DNA from: an uncultured Oscillospiraceae bacterium
Lineage (GTDB): Bacteria; Bacillota; Clostridia; Oscillospirales; Ruminococcaceae
Assembly (NCBI GenBank): GCA_910588145.1
Contig: CAJUPO010000011.1
Coordinates: 1-64,000, forward strand
Reading direction: 5' to 3'
DNA: 64,000 nt
Of this stretch, positions 8,461 to 15,614 are shown one piece after another. The notes beneath the pieces were generated by a model. The model saw only the letters and a list, made by a program, of their open reading frames with translations, was not told the origin of the DNA and searched no databases. Position 1 is the first letter of the stretch; each line of letters starts with the position of its first letter. The position numbers and the translations under genes are program-made.

Positions 8461-9762
8461 ATGAGTTTTATAAAAAGAGCAGGTCTGTACTGTTTAAGAC
8501 AACGATTTAAGACGGTTATATTATTTTTGGTGCTGACTATCATTGCAACTTTTATGCTTACGGGCATTGCCGTTCGTGATGCGGCTAAAGATGCGACAGC
8601 AGATGTTCAAACAGCTATCGGCGGAAAAATCATGCTTGACCTTGACACGGACGGACACATGGGAAACGGTCAGCAAAACCAATGGGGAACAGTTTACGGT
8701 TATAATGGAGATTTGATTACACAGGAAATTGTAGACGCAATCGGAAAGGTTGAGGGCGTTGTAGACTACAATTCCGAGGACACAGCGAGTTATTATGGTG
8801 CAGGAGTTGATTTCAAGTATCTGCCCGCTGCCTTTGGTTTAAGCTATACACAGTATGGAGAAGCATCAAGTTATACCGCAACATTGTCATCTGAGAAATG
8901 CTCCAAGTTCCAAAGCGGAAAGTATAAATTAGTAGACGGCAGGCATATTACGCCAGATGATAAACACGCTTGTTTGATTTCAAAGGAGCTTGCCGACTAT
9001 AACAAGCTGTCTGTTGGCGATAAAATTAAAATGTACTCTTTGGATTCGGACGCTATATCAGAATTTGAAATCGTAGGGATTTTTGACGGCACAGAGGGTA
9101 CTTCGGGGAACGCTTTAACCGTGGATGAAATTCCCGCCAACTGCGGCTATATAGATTATGCGACGATGTTTGAACTATTTAAAAAGGAATTGAATGGGTA
9201 TCAGCAGTTGACTATCTATGTGGAAGACCCTGTTAGCGTTCAAAATGTCTATGACAAAATCACTGCTTTGCCAGAACTAAAAGGCAAAACTTTGAAGCTC
9301 AGCATTGATACCGATGAATACGATGTTGTTTCTACTCCTTTAGAGTCCATGCAACAACTGGTAAATACAACAATTATTATTATTTCAGTTGTCAGTGTTG
9401 TTATTCTGACCTTGCTTCTGACAATCTGGATTAGAGGACGCAAAAAGGAAATAGGGATTTTGCTTTCCATTGGCAAGCGTAAGGTAAATATCATTTTGCA
9501 AATCTTTACAGAAACTATTGCAGTAGCAGTTATTTCGTTTGTAGCATCTATACCGTTTAGCAATCTGATAGCGGAAAAAGCAGGAGCATTTTTAGTATCC
9601 AGAGTTACTACGGGAACAGCAAATCTCAATGTGCAGATTAACGCAGCTTATCTGCTCCCCTTATATTTGATTGGCATTTTACTGATTGCGATAGCGGTTG
9701 TTGCTTCATCGTGGACTGTTGTTCGTTCAAAGCCGAAAGATATTCTTACGAAAATGAGTTAA
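8461..9762 (+). CDS. FtsX-type ABC permease 2
   Basis: A 433-residue second permease with the same layout: membrane segment at about 19-40, an extracytoplasmic domain, and three C-terminal membrane segments, ending KPKDILTKMS almost as permease 1 does. The two genes are clearly related and probably form a heterodimer, unlike BceB-type systems with one ten-segment permease. AGGAG lies before the ATG. The ATPase gene follows after 13 bp. Confidence 0.9.
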   Translation: MSFIKRAGLYCLRQRFKTVILFLVLTIIATFMLTGIAVRDAAKDATADVQTAIGGKIMLDLDTDGHMGNGQQNQWGTVYGYNGDLITQEIVDAIGKVEGVVDYNSEDTASYYGAGVDFKYLPAAFGLSYTQYGEASSYTATLSSEKCSKFQSGKYKLVDGRHITPDDKHACLISKELADYNKLSVGDKIKMYSLDSDAISEFEIVGIFDGTEGTSGNALTVDEIPANCGYIDYATMFELFKKELNGYQQLTIYVEDPVSVQNVYDKITALPELKGKTLKLSIDTDEYDVVSTPLESMQQLVNTTIIIISVVSVVILTLLLTIWIRGRKKEIGILLSIGKRKVNIILQIFTETIAVAVISFVASIPFSNLIAEKAGAFLVSRVTTGTANLNVQINAAYLLPLYLIGILLIAIAVVASSWTVVRSKPKDILTKMS

Positions 9763-9775
9763 GGAGGAAATTTAT

Positions 9776-10444
9776 ATGAGTATCATTGAAACTTGTAATG
9801 TTAAATATTCCTATGATGGAAATAGAGCTGTACTTAAAAATATATCTACCGATTTTGAGGTGAGAAAAATTTATGCAATCCTCGGTCCGAGTGGGTGTGG
9901 AAAAACGACCTTGCTCTCCCTGCTTGGTGGACTGGATAGCCCGTCTGATGGGCAGGTGTTGTTTCAAGGAGAGGATATCGAGAAAAAAGGGCTTGCATGG
10001 CATCGCAAAAACAATGTGGCTTTCATTTTTCAAAGCTATAATCTGATTGATTATATGACACCCGCCGAGAATGTTGCTCTAACTTCCAAATTGCCGCCGT
10101 TGCCTATCTTGGAGCGGTTAGGGCTTACGAAGGAAGAGGCAAAGCGAAATGTTTTGAAGCTCTCTGGTGGACAGCAGCAACGAGTAGCAATCGCCCGTGC
10201 ATTGGCTTCTGACGCAAGCGTTATTCTTGCGGATGAGCCGACAGGAAATCTGGATGAAGATACTGCGGTGGAAATCACAAACATTCTGAAAGAATGTGCC
10301 CATCAGATGAATAAGTGCGTAATAATCGTAACGCACTCGAATGAACTTGCAAAGCAGGCTGATGTGATTTTGAAATTGCGAAAAGGAGAACTGCAAATTG
10401 CAGATACTCCCGATTCAGATACGAGAAAAGGACGGAAAAGCTAA
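9776..10444 (+). CDS. ABC transporter ATP-binding protein
   Basis: A 222-residue nucleotide-binding protein of the LolD/MacB class. Walker A is GPSGCGKTT, the signature is LSGGQQQRVAIARAL, Walker B is VILADEPTGNLD, and the switch His is in IIVTHSNELA. The stretch between the Q loop and the signature is a little short compared with LolD proteins, but all catalytic motifs are intact. It powers the two FtsX permeases encoded just upstream. A small uncharacterised gene starts at the next base after its stop. Confidence 0.93.
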   Translation: MSIIETCNVKYSYDGNRAVLKNISTDFEVRKIYAILGPSGCGKTTLLSLLGGLDSPSDGQVLFQGEDIEKKGLAWHRKNNVAFIFQSYNLIDYMTPAENVALTSKLPPLPILERLGLTKEEAKRNVLKLSGGQQQRVAIARALASDASVILADEPTGNLDEDTAVEITNILKECAHQMNKCVIIVTHSNELAKQADVILKLRKGELQIADTPDSDTRKGRKS

Positions 10445-10612
10445 ATGCAACATTTATCACATATCATTAAGGGTGAAAAAGTCCCCCAATTAACACAAAG
10501 AGAAATAGAATTGTATAAACGCACTTTTAGCAAAGTACATCTGACCACTCAAAAAATCGAGGAAATCTGTAAACAGATTTGCAAACATCACGGAGAGCAA
10601 TTCTTTTTATAA
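10445..10612 (+). CDS. Small hypothetical protein after the ABC genes
   Basis: A 55-residue frame starting directly after the ATPase stop (TAAATG). It is charged and mostly helical (TQREIELYKRTFSKVHLTTQKIEE) with two Cys near the end. No clear own ribosome site is seen, so it may be read by translational coupling. Similar short frames follow such operons in conjugative elements. Function not recognised. Confidence 0.5.
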   Translation: MQHLSHIIKGEKVPQLTQREIELYKRTFSKVHLTTQKIEEICKQICKHHGEQFFL

Positions 10613-10625
10613 TGGGAGGTGCAAT

Positions 10626-10802
10626 GTGAAGCGATTGATTGAATGGGTGTGCTGTCCAATGTGTGGCAGTAAAACCCGCATCAAAATACGGTCTGATACG
10701 GAATTGACAAACTTCCCACTATACTGTCCGAAATGTAAGCGTGAAGCATTGATTAAAGCAAAAGATTTACAAGTAACTGTCATCAAAGAGCCAGACGCAT
10801 AA
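10626..10802 (+). CDS. Cysteine-rich KTR domain protein
   Basis: A 58-residue zinc-ribbon-like protein with two pairs of Cys (CCPMCGSKTR and CPKC) and the KTR motif that names the family. It is common in Tn916- and Tn1549-like elements of Firmicutes. The start is GTG at 10626, with GGGAGGTG 9-15 bases upstream. It probably binds zinc; its role is not established. A strong terminator follows. Confidence 0.8.
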   Translation: MKRLIEWVCCPMCGSKTRIKIRSDTELTNFPLYCPKCKREALIKAKDLQVTVIKEPDA

Positions 10803-10806
10803 GACG

Positions 10807-10850
10807 CAGAGCCGATGAATTTGTGAGATACTCACAGTTCATCGGCTCTG
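10807..10850 (+). terminator. Terminator after KTR gene
   Basis: Perfect 13-bp stem (CAGAGCCGATGAA with TTCATCGGCTCTG) closing a loop of 18 bases, followed by CTCTTTA. Confidence 0.75.
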
Positions 10851-11262
10851 CTCTTTATATAGCCATAGGTAGGACAAGCCCACCGAATAAAAAAAACGAT
10901 GCTTCGGTGAGCCGATTTGTTATGCTCTGAACACTCTCCGACTTCGCTTTTTGAAGTTTGGAGGGATTTTTATTGCCTGCAAGCAGTAGCTTATATCTAC
11001 ATAAACCCTACCGAGGATTGGCAGATAACCTGTTAAAAAAATCCTTGTCAACACATGGGGGCTTTGCACCTCAAAAGTAGAAGCCAAATCTCTACAAAAT
11101 AGAAATAAACTCTCCTTAAACCGTAAAGGTATGACAGCCTTTGCGGTTTTTCTTTTGTCGCTTTTTGTGGAAATACGCCGTAAGGCTATTTCTGGTGTTG
11201 GATGCCGTTCACCGCCTGCCAATCTGGATTTTTCAAAAAAATTCAGATTGGAGGAAACAAAA
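10851..11262. other. Non-coding stretch before the sigma factor gene
   Basis: No convincing gene is seen. It contains a terminator-like hairpin at 11118-11149 (AAACCGTAAAGG with CCTTTGCGGTTT, then T-rich) and, next to the sigma gene, a stem at about 11219-11251 (CAATCTGGATTTTT against AAAATTCAGATTG) whose 3' arm ends at the ribosome site GGAGG. Confidence 0.6.
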
Positions 11263-11727
11263 GTGTTTGACAACACAAATCCCTATACCATCCGTTTTGA
11301 AGAAACGGATGGCAGAAAACGCTACTTTGTAGCATTTACAGATGAGCAGGGCAACTTCCGAGAAACAGAGGTTACAAAGGCTGTCTATATGGAATTTTGC
11401 CACTTTATCAAGCGTGAGCGTAATCTTCGTAGGTCTGATGAAAGGCATTTAGAACAATCGGAGTTGACCGAGGAAACGCTTTGCAGACGGGCGGTACATA
11501 AGCCAAAGCCCGTTGATGAAGCGGTAAACGATACAATCCGCATGGAACGGCTTAATCGAGCGATTATGGAACTGCCCGAAATACAAAGGCGGCGGTTTAT
11601 GCTCCACTTCGATTTAGGCTTGACCTATGAGCAGATTGGAGAAATGGAGGGCTGTACGAAAATGCCTATCAAGCGTTCCATTGACAGGGCGATTGAAAAA
11701 ATCCGCCTTGAATTAAAAAACTTTTGA
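11263..11727 (+). CDS. Sigma-70-like factor / helix-turn-helix regulator of the element
   Basis: The start is taken as GTG at 11263 because TTGGAGG lies 9 bases upstream; a longer frame to 11131 would run through the terminator hairpin. The 154-residue protein has an N-terminal segment typical of the family (YTIRFEETDGRKRYFVAF) and a C-terminal sigma region 4 (MELPEIQRRRFMLHFDLGLT, then YEQIGEMEGC and KRSIDRAIEKI). Such proteins in conjugative elements (Tn916 Orf7/ECF-like) activate element genes. The unusual hairpin over its ribosome site may control translation. Confidence 0.82.
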   Translation: MFDNTNPYTIRFEETDGRKRYFVAFTDEQGNFRETEVTKAVYMEFCHFIKRERNLRRSDERHLEQSELTEETLCRRAVHKPKPVDEAVNDTIRMERLNRAIMELPEIQRRRFMLHFDLGLTYEQIGEMEGCTKMPIKRSIDRAIEKIRLELKNF

Positions 11728-12302
11728 TTTTTAGGGGCTACTTATAGCTTCTGAGTGTGGAAACAGGTGAAGGGATAAAACCCTTTGCCTGTTTTCCTTT
11801 GTGTGGCGAAAACGGGGATAGTTCCTTGACAACCGAATATCCATTCGCCAAACACTTCCTCTTTGTGATTGTGAAAATCATAAGCGTGTGCAGCGGTACG
11901 CCATGACCTGCCGAAAGGCAGAGAGCGAGAAATGCCGACTCAAAATATCGGGCAGCTCCCGATTCCGCCATAATCCACAAAGAGAACAATGGTACTCCCG
12001 TCCAGTCACAGTCCGAGCGGTAACCAATCCGCCGCAGGCAATGAGGGCGGCTCTGTCAGAACGACAGTTGGGGTGAAACTCCCGTGGCGTCAGTTCGCTG
12101 CTGACCGTTTGGCGACTTCCCATAGCGTTTCGGGGTGTCGAGGACAAATAGAAATGCTCCTATCATATCAAGCCAGATACAAGGCGGTCTATGGAAACAG
12201 AGCTTTGTTTTATGCTCTACCGACCTTAAATTCTTCCTTGTATCTGGCGGCTACATAGGCAGGAATCCTCTGCCTAAATCCAGATAGGAGGTCAATCACA
12301 TA
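11728..12302. other. 575-bp stretch without recognisable gene
   Basis: Short frames exist on both strands but none has a good start plus recognisable protein. The stretch is relatively GC-rich, contains hairpins (for example AACAGG...CCTGTT at 11764-11798) and a TTGACA at about 11827 without a matching -10. It may hold an RNA or a cis-acting site of the element. Confidence 0.5.
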
Positions 12303-12665
12303 ATGGAAAGGAACATCAAGCGCGGCGATATTTATTACGCCAAGTTAAATCCCGTTGTCGGCTCGGAACAGGGCGGCAAGCACAGACCCGTACTTATTAT
12401 CTCCAACAACAAAGGCAACAGGCACAGCACCACGGTTATTGTGGCGGCAATCACGGGCAAAGAACACGCCAAGCCTAATTTACCCACTCATGTCATAGTA
12501 AACGGTTGCGAGTGTCTTGAAAAAGACTCAATCATACTTCTTGAACAAATCAGAACACTTGATAAACAACGCCTGCAAGAGTACATCGGTACTTTCGACA
12601 GGCGTTTAATGTTATCGGTGGATAATGCTCTGGCTATCAGCATCGGCATTTCAAAAAAGGACTAA
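12303..12665 (+). CDS. PemK/MazF-family toxin (endoribonuclease)
   Basis: A 120-residue MazF-fold mRNA interferase. The N-terminal signature IKRGDIYYAKLNPVVGSEQGGKHRPVLIIS holds the conserved GDI(Y) and RPV(L)I strands, and the ITGK and ILLEQIRTLDK strands follow, so the toxin looks intact. AGGAGG lies 10 bases before the ATG. In typical loci a MazE/PemI antitoxin lies upstream; here 575 bp with no clear gene precede it. The small gene downstream could be a partner. It may stabilise the element in the host. Confidence 0.88.
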   Translation: MERNIKRGDIYYAKLNPVVGSEQGGKHRPVLIISNNKGNRHSTTVIVAAITGKEHAKPNLPTHVIVNGCECLEKDSIILLEQIRTLDKQRLQEYIGTFDRRLMLSVDNALAISIGISKKD

Positions 12666-12724
12666 CCCCTCTGTTATATCGTACAAACCCTTATGAATAC
12701 ATTATAGCGAGGTGGTGTTGATGA

Positions 12725-12925
12725 TTGAAATGTCGTGAGTTTATTTATGTCGGAGAGCCTGCTCCGCAAATTACCGAACAGGCATACACAGCGTTTTATC
12801 TGCATCTTCAAAAGTCAATACTTGCTTCTTTAGAAAAACGGGAGCTTTTGACCCATTCGCAATATAGCCGCTGTATCGAGGAAATAGAAAAACAATACAG
12901 TCAGAAAAACCGCAGCCAAGCCTAA
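12725..12925 (+). CDS. Small SHOCT-like protein
   Basis: The start is TTG at 12725, with GAGGTGG about 9-15 bases upstream. The 66-residue product has a C-terminal stretch (KREL LTHSQYSRCIEEIEKQY) that resembles short SHOCT-type oligomerisation motifs found in proteins just before the recombinase of Tn1549-like elements. Function unknown; it may be the partner of the PemK-like toxin, though it does not resemble MazE. Confidence 0.6.
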   Translation: MKCREFIYVGEPAPQITEQAYTAFYLHLQKSILASLEKRELLTHSQYSRCIEEIEKQYSQKNRSQA

Positions 12926-13042
12926 CCGCTTGGCTCTTTACATATAGAAATGTACGATTTCAAAATTTGCACATTCGACATACAAGCAATCACTCACTAT
13001 ACTTAAACTACGGCAAGTCATTGTCGGGAAAGGAGAGGTTTT

Positions 13043-14761
13043 ATGCCAACATTACAATATGAACTCTTAAACCAAGAGAGAAAAATGCAGGAAACGAAAA
13101 AAAGAGTTGCCGCCTATTGCCGTGTTTCCACGGACAATGAAGACCAAGCCAATTCTTTTGAAAGCCAACAGCGATATTTCCGCCAGTATATCGAGCGTAA
13201 TCCCGATTGGGAGCTTTATGCCATATTTGCCGATGAGGGCATTTCTGGAACGAACACGAAAAAGCGAAAAGAATTTAACCGCATGATTGAGTGTGCAAAA
13301 AACGGCGATTTTGATTTGATTATTACAAAGGAGATTTCCCGTTTTGCGAGAAATACCCTTGATAGTATATTCTATACCCGTGACCTCAAAAAGCACGGTG
13401 TCGGCGTTATCTTTCTGAACGACAACATCAACACCTTGGACGGCGATGCGGAGCTTCGCCTTGCTATTATGTCCTCTATCGCACAGGAGGAAAGCCGCAA
13501 GACTTCCGAGCGTGTGAAATGGGGACAGAAACGCCAGATGGAGCAAGGCGTTGTGTTTGGACGCAGTATGCTCGGCTATGATGTAAAGGATGGGAAAATG
13601 ACTATCAACGAGGAGGGAGCGAAAATCGTCCGCCTTATCTTCCACAAGTTTGTGGACGAGGGAAAAGGCACTCATGTTATCGCCCGTGAGCTTCGGGAGG
13701 AAGGTATCGAGCCTATGCGTGTCAAGGAATGGCAGAATACGGTTATTCTCCGTGTTATCCGCAATGAAAAGTATTGCGGCGACTTAGTGCAGAAGAAAAC
13801 CTATACGCCAGACTTCCTATCCCATGAAAAGAAGTACAACCGAGGGCAGGAAGAATTTGTCATTATTAAAGACCACCACGAGCCGATTATCTCCCGTGAG
13901 CTTTTCGATAAGGCAAACCGCATTCTGGATGCAAAATCGCTTTCGCAGGAGGGCAAGGCAAAACATAGCAACCGCTATCCGTTCTCTGGGAAAATCAAAT
14001 GCGGCAGATGCGGAGCAAGCTATGTCGCCCGATATAAGACCCGCAAAGACGGAAGCAGATACAAGGCATGGCGCTGCTATGAAGCGGCAAACCACGGTAG
14101 ACCGCACATCGACAAGGCGGGTAATCAAGTGGGCTGCTCTGGCGAGAGTATCCGCAATGAGGATGCGATTTATTTGCTGTACCTTGTTTGCAGGGAACTG
14201 AAAATCAACCGCCAGAAAGTTGTCGATAATCTCACCAGAACAATTGACGCTGTTATGCGGATAGATTTAACAGGAACAAGCACAAGTGCATTATCGGCGA
14301 AAATCGAAGAAGCCAAGAAAAAGCGAACAGGTCTTATAGACCTTTACACAAGCGGCGACATAGACAAAACCGAGTTTACTGCCCTAAGAGCCAAGTATGA
14401 CGAGGATATTGAAAAGCTAAAGTCTACTATGGAGGGAACCCGGCAACAGCAGACAATGATACTGAAACAGCAGGAATTGATGACGGATATAAAAAACGCC
14501 ATTGACGAGCTGATTAACGGTATCCAGTACGAGGATGAATACTACACCCAGATACTCGACAAAATGGTAATCAACGATAAAAACAATATAGATGTTTATT
14601 TGAAAATGCTGCCGCATAAGTGGAGCTTTACGGTAGCAAAAGGCGTTACGGGGGCTTTAGAAACGCTAAAAAAAGCTAAAGCCTCAGAAAACTCCATTTC
14701 TGAGGCTTCACTACCTATATCAGTAAGCAGACCAGTAACTTCTGCATATGGAGAAGAATAG
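13043..14761 (+). CDS. Large serine recombinase (element integrase)
   Basis: A site-specific recombinase that integrates and excises the element. Resolvase domain: about residues 20-165, catalytic Ser in AYCRVSTD and Arg residues in ISRFARNTLD and EESRKTSERV. Recombinase domain: about 180-290. Zinc ribbon: about 310-375 (KCGRCGASYV, later GCSG). A coiled-coil region follows (about 410-500). AAAGGAGAGG precedes the ATG. The frame continues past the element end at about 14712, so the last 16 residues (LPISVSRPVTSAYGEE) are encoded by the antisense strand of host cotJC; the protein end therefore depends on where the element sits. Confidence 0.92.
   Translation: MPTLQYELLNQERKMQETKKRVAAYCRVSTDNEDQANSFESQQRYFRQYIERNPDWELYAIFADEGISGTNTKKRKEFNRMIECAKNGDFDLIITKEISRFARNTLDSIFYTRDLKKHGVGVIFLNDNINTLDGDAELRLAIMSSIAQEESRKTSERVKWGQKRQMEQGVVFGRSMLGYDVKDGKMTINEEGAKIVRLIFHKFVDEGKGTHVIARELREEGIEPMRVKEWQNTVILRVIRNEKYCGDLVQKKTYTPDFLSHEKKYNRGQEEFVIIKDHHEPIISRELFDKANRILDAKSLSQEGKAKHSNRYPFSGKIKCGRCGASYVARYKTRKDGSRYKAWRCYEAANHGRPHIDKAGNQVGCSGESIRNEDAIYLLYLVCRELKINRQKVVDNLTRTIDAVMRIDLTGTSTSALSAKIEEAKKKRTGLIDLYTSGDIDKTEFTALRAKYDEDIEKLKSTMEGTRQQQTMILKQQELMTDIKNAIDELINGIQYEDEYYTQILDKMVINDKNNIDVYLKMLPHKWSFTVAKGVTGALETLKKAKASENSISEASLPISVSRPVTSAYGEE
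14679..14708 (+). repeat. Perfect 12-bp inverted repeat at the element end
   Basis: AAGCCTCAGAAA and TTTCTGAGGCTT flank a 6-base loop, inside the last codons of the recombinase and about 4 bp from the junction with cotJC. It could form a hairpin in mRNA from either strand or mark recombinase binding; without a T run it is a poor terminator. Confidence 0.7.
14706..14716. other. Right attachment site (attR) in cotJC
   Basis: Reading cotJC on the minus strand, the family-typical LLTDIG is intact up to the GGT codon at 14713-14715, after which the frame reads SEASEMEF instead of the expected TEE...HLE. The crossover therefore lies within a few bases of 14710-14713. The exact core cannot be fixed without the left junction. 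Confidence 0.75.
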
Positions 14762-14898
14762 CGCTGATTCAGGTATCTTAATGACGCAGCTAATTCTCCA
14801 TCGGGTCCGCCTAACTGACTTATAATAAACTTTGCCAATTTAGCATTTGGATTTTTAATTCTTACAGGATATTGAAGCTTTTTCTCATAATTCCACAT
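14713..14898 (-). pseudogene. cotJC: Spore-coat manganese catalase-like CotJC, truncated by the element
   Basis: The first 62 codons match CotJC strongly (MWNYEKKLQYPVR, then GGPDGELAASLRYLNQRY and GLLTDIG). CotJC is a di-manganese catalase-fold protein of the spore coat, usually about 180-195 residues. After residue 62 the frame enters the conjugative element and stops at 14596, losing almost all of the metal-binding helices, so this copy is inactive. The missing 3' part should lie left of the element, outside the window. Its start overlaps the cotJB stop (TAATG). Confidence 0.9.
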
Positions 14899-15152
14899 TA
14901 GTCAGCACCTCTTTCCCACGGCCAAGGTTCATTAACCCAGGTCCATCTGTCACGGCTTTTCACCTGACTGGATACAATTGGACCATAAAGGTTTACATAT
15001 TCTTCCTCCGCAGCCTTTTTGAGGTCGTTATATTTATGAAAATAATCCAGACCCTTACGGCAGTTAGGATGAGTATCAAGGTAAAGCTTTATCTCATAAA
15101 GCGCAAAATCATACATTTGGATAGCTCGAAATAATTTATCTTTTTCGCTCAT
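14898..15152 (-). CDS. cotJB: Spore coat protein CotJB
   Basis: An 84-residue protein with the CotJB pattern (MSEKDKLFRAIQMYDFALYE, LDTHPNC, DYFHKYNDL, WPWERG). It is part of the coat complex with CotJA and CotJC. The start at 15152 is chosen over the longer frame to 15308 because GGAGG lies 8-12 bases upstream and the length then matches the family; the longer frame would run through cotJA. The start overlaps the end of cotJA, so the three genes are translationally coupled. Confidence 0.9.
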   Translation of the reverse strand: MSEKDKLFRAIQMYDFALYEIKLYLDTHPNCRKGLDYFHKYNDLKKAAEEEYVNLYGPIVSSQVKSRDRWTWVNEPWPWERGAD

Positions 15153-15375
15153 CACAATATCCTCCATTTGGTTCAAACGGTAAGTCAAGTTCCGGGAAAA
15201 TTGTGCCGGCTGAAAATCCTGTATGAACTTCATAGGGCTCTTCCCATTGTTGAAAAGGAACATATGCCATACCCAGGGGTGTATGTTCCGGAAATCTTCC
15301 GTTTGCATCAGTGTTACGTTTTTTTAAGTCTGAAATTTGCTCAAAACGCAATCCGTCAAACAAATTAAAATCCAC
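15136..15375 (-). CDS. cotJA: Spore coat-associated protein CotJA
   Basis: A 79-residue protein with the CotJA signature (PLGMAYVPFQQWEEPY, followed by GTIFPELDLPF). The start is GTG at 15375 with GGGAGGAAAG just upstream. It heads the cotJ operon, made in the mother cell during sporulation in related bacteria. No clear mother-cell sigma promoter could be assigned by eye in the 175 bp upstream. Its presence argues that the host is or descends from a spore former. Confidence 0.88.
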   Translation of the reverse strand: MDFNLFDGLRFEQISDLKKRNTDANGRFPEHTPLGMAYVPFQQWEEPYEVHTGFSAGTIFPELDLPFEPNGGYCDERKR

Positions 15376-15550
15376 AGTTCTTTCCTCCCGATTAATATTT
15401 TAAACTGACTTTTGCACGTATAGTTCCCCCATACAATACCATTTTATGATATATTAACTTATTTTGTTACATTGATTTTAAATATAAAGAATAATATGGA
15501 ATATTTTGCATATTATATATATAATATTACAATTTTCTTATGGTTTTAGC

Positions 15551-15579
15551 TTGACACGGACAAAAGTCTATGATAATAT
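15551..15579 (+). promoter_or_regulatory. Vegetative promoter of the aldo/keto reductase gene
   Basis: TTGACA (15551-15556), 17-bp spacer, TAATAT (15574-15579). It covers the upstream in-frame ATG at 15570, which therefore cannot be the translation start. Confidence 0.8.
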
Positions 15580-15614
15580 TAGACCAGAAAATAAATGAAA
15601 GGAAAAAATTATCT

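Larger units (their letters stand above)
1..14712. mobile_element. Integrative conjugative element, right part, inserted in cotJC
   Basis: The stretch combines conjugation genes (VirB4-type ATPase, sortase B, CHAP hydrolase), regulators, cargo (two-component system plus ABC transporter) and a large serine recombinase at its right end. The right boundary is where the reading frame of spore-coat gene cotJC stops matching its family, around 14710-14713. The left part, including relaxase, coupling protein and left attachment site, lies outside the window. The order VirB4, DUF6075-like, sortase, CHAP protein resembles Tn1549/CTn-type elements of gut Firmicutes. By eye the conjugation genes are more GC-rich than the two-component/ABC block, suggesting a mosaic. 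Element identity is inferred from gene content; no left end is visible. Confidence 0.88.

Noticed and set aside
11878..12258. Frames on both strands in the 575-bp gap
   Set aside because: No good SD, no recognisable protein; kept as non-coding.
15429..15436. CATACAAT as a sigma-E type -10 for cotJ
   Set aside because: It lies on the plus strand, the wrong direction for cotJ, and lacks a matching -35.
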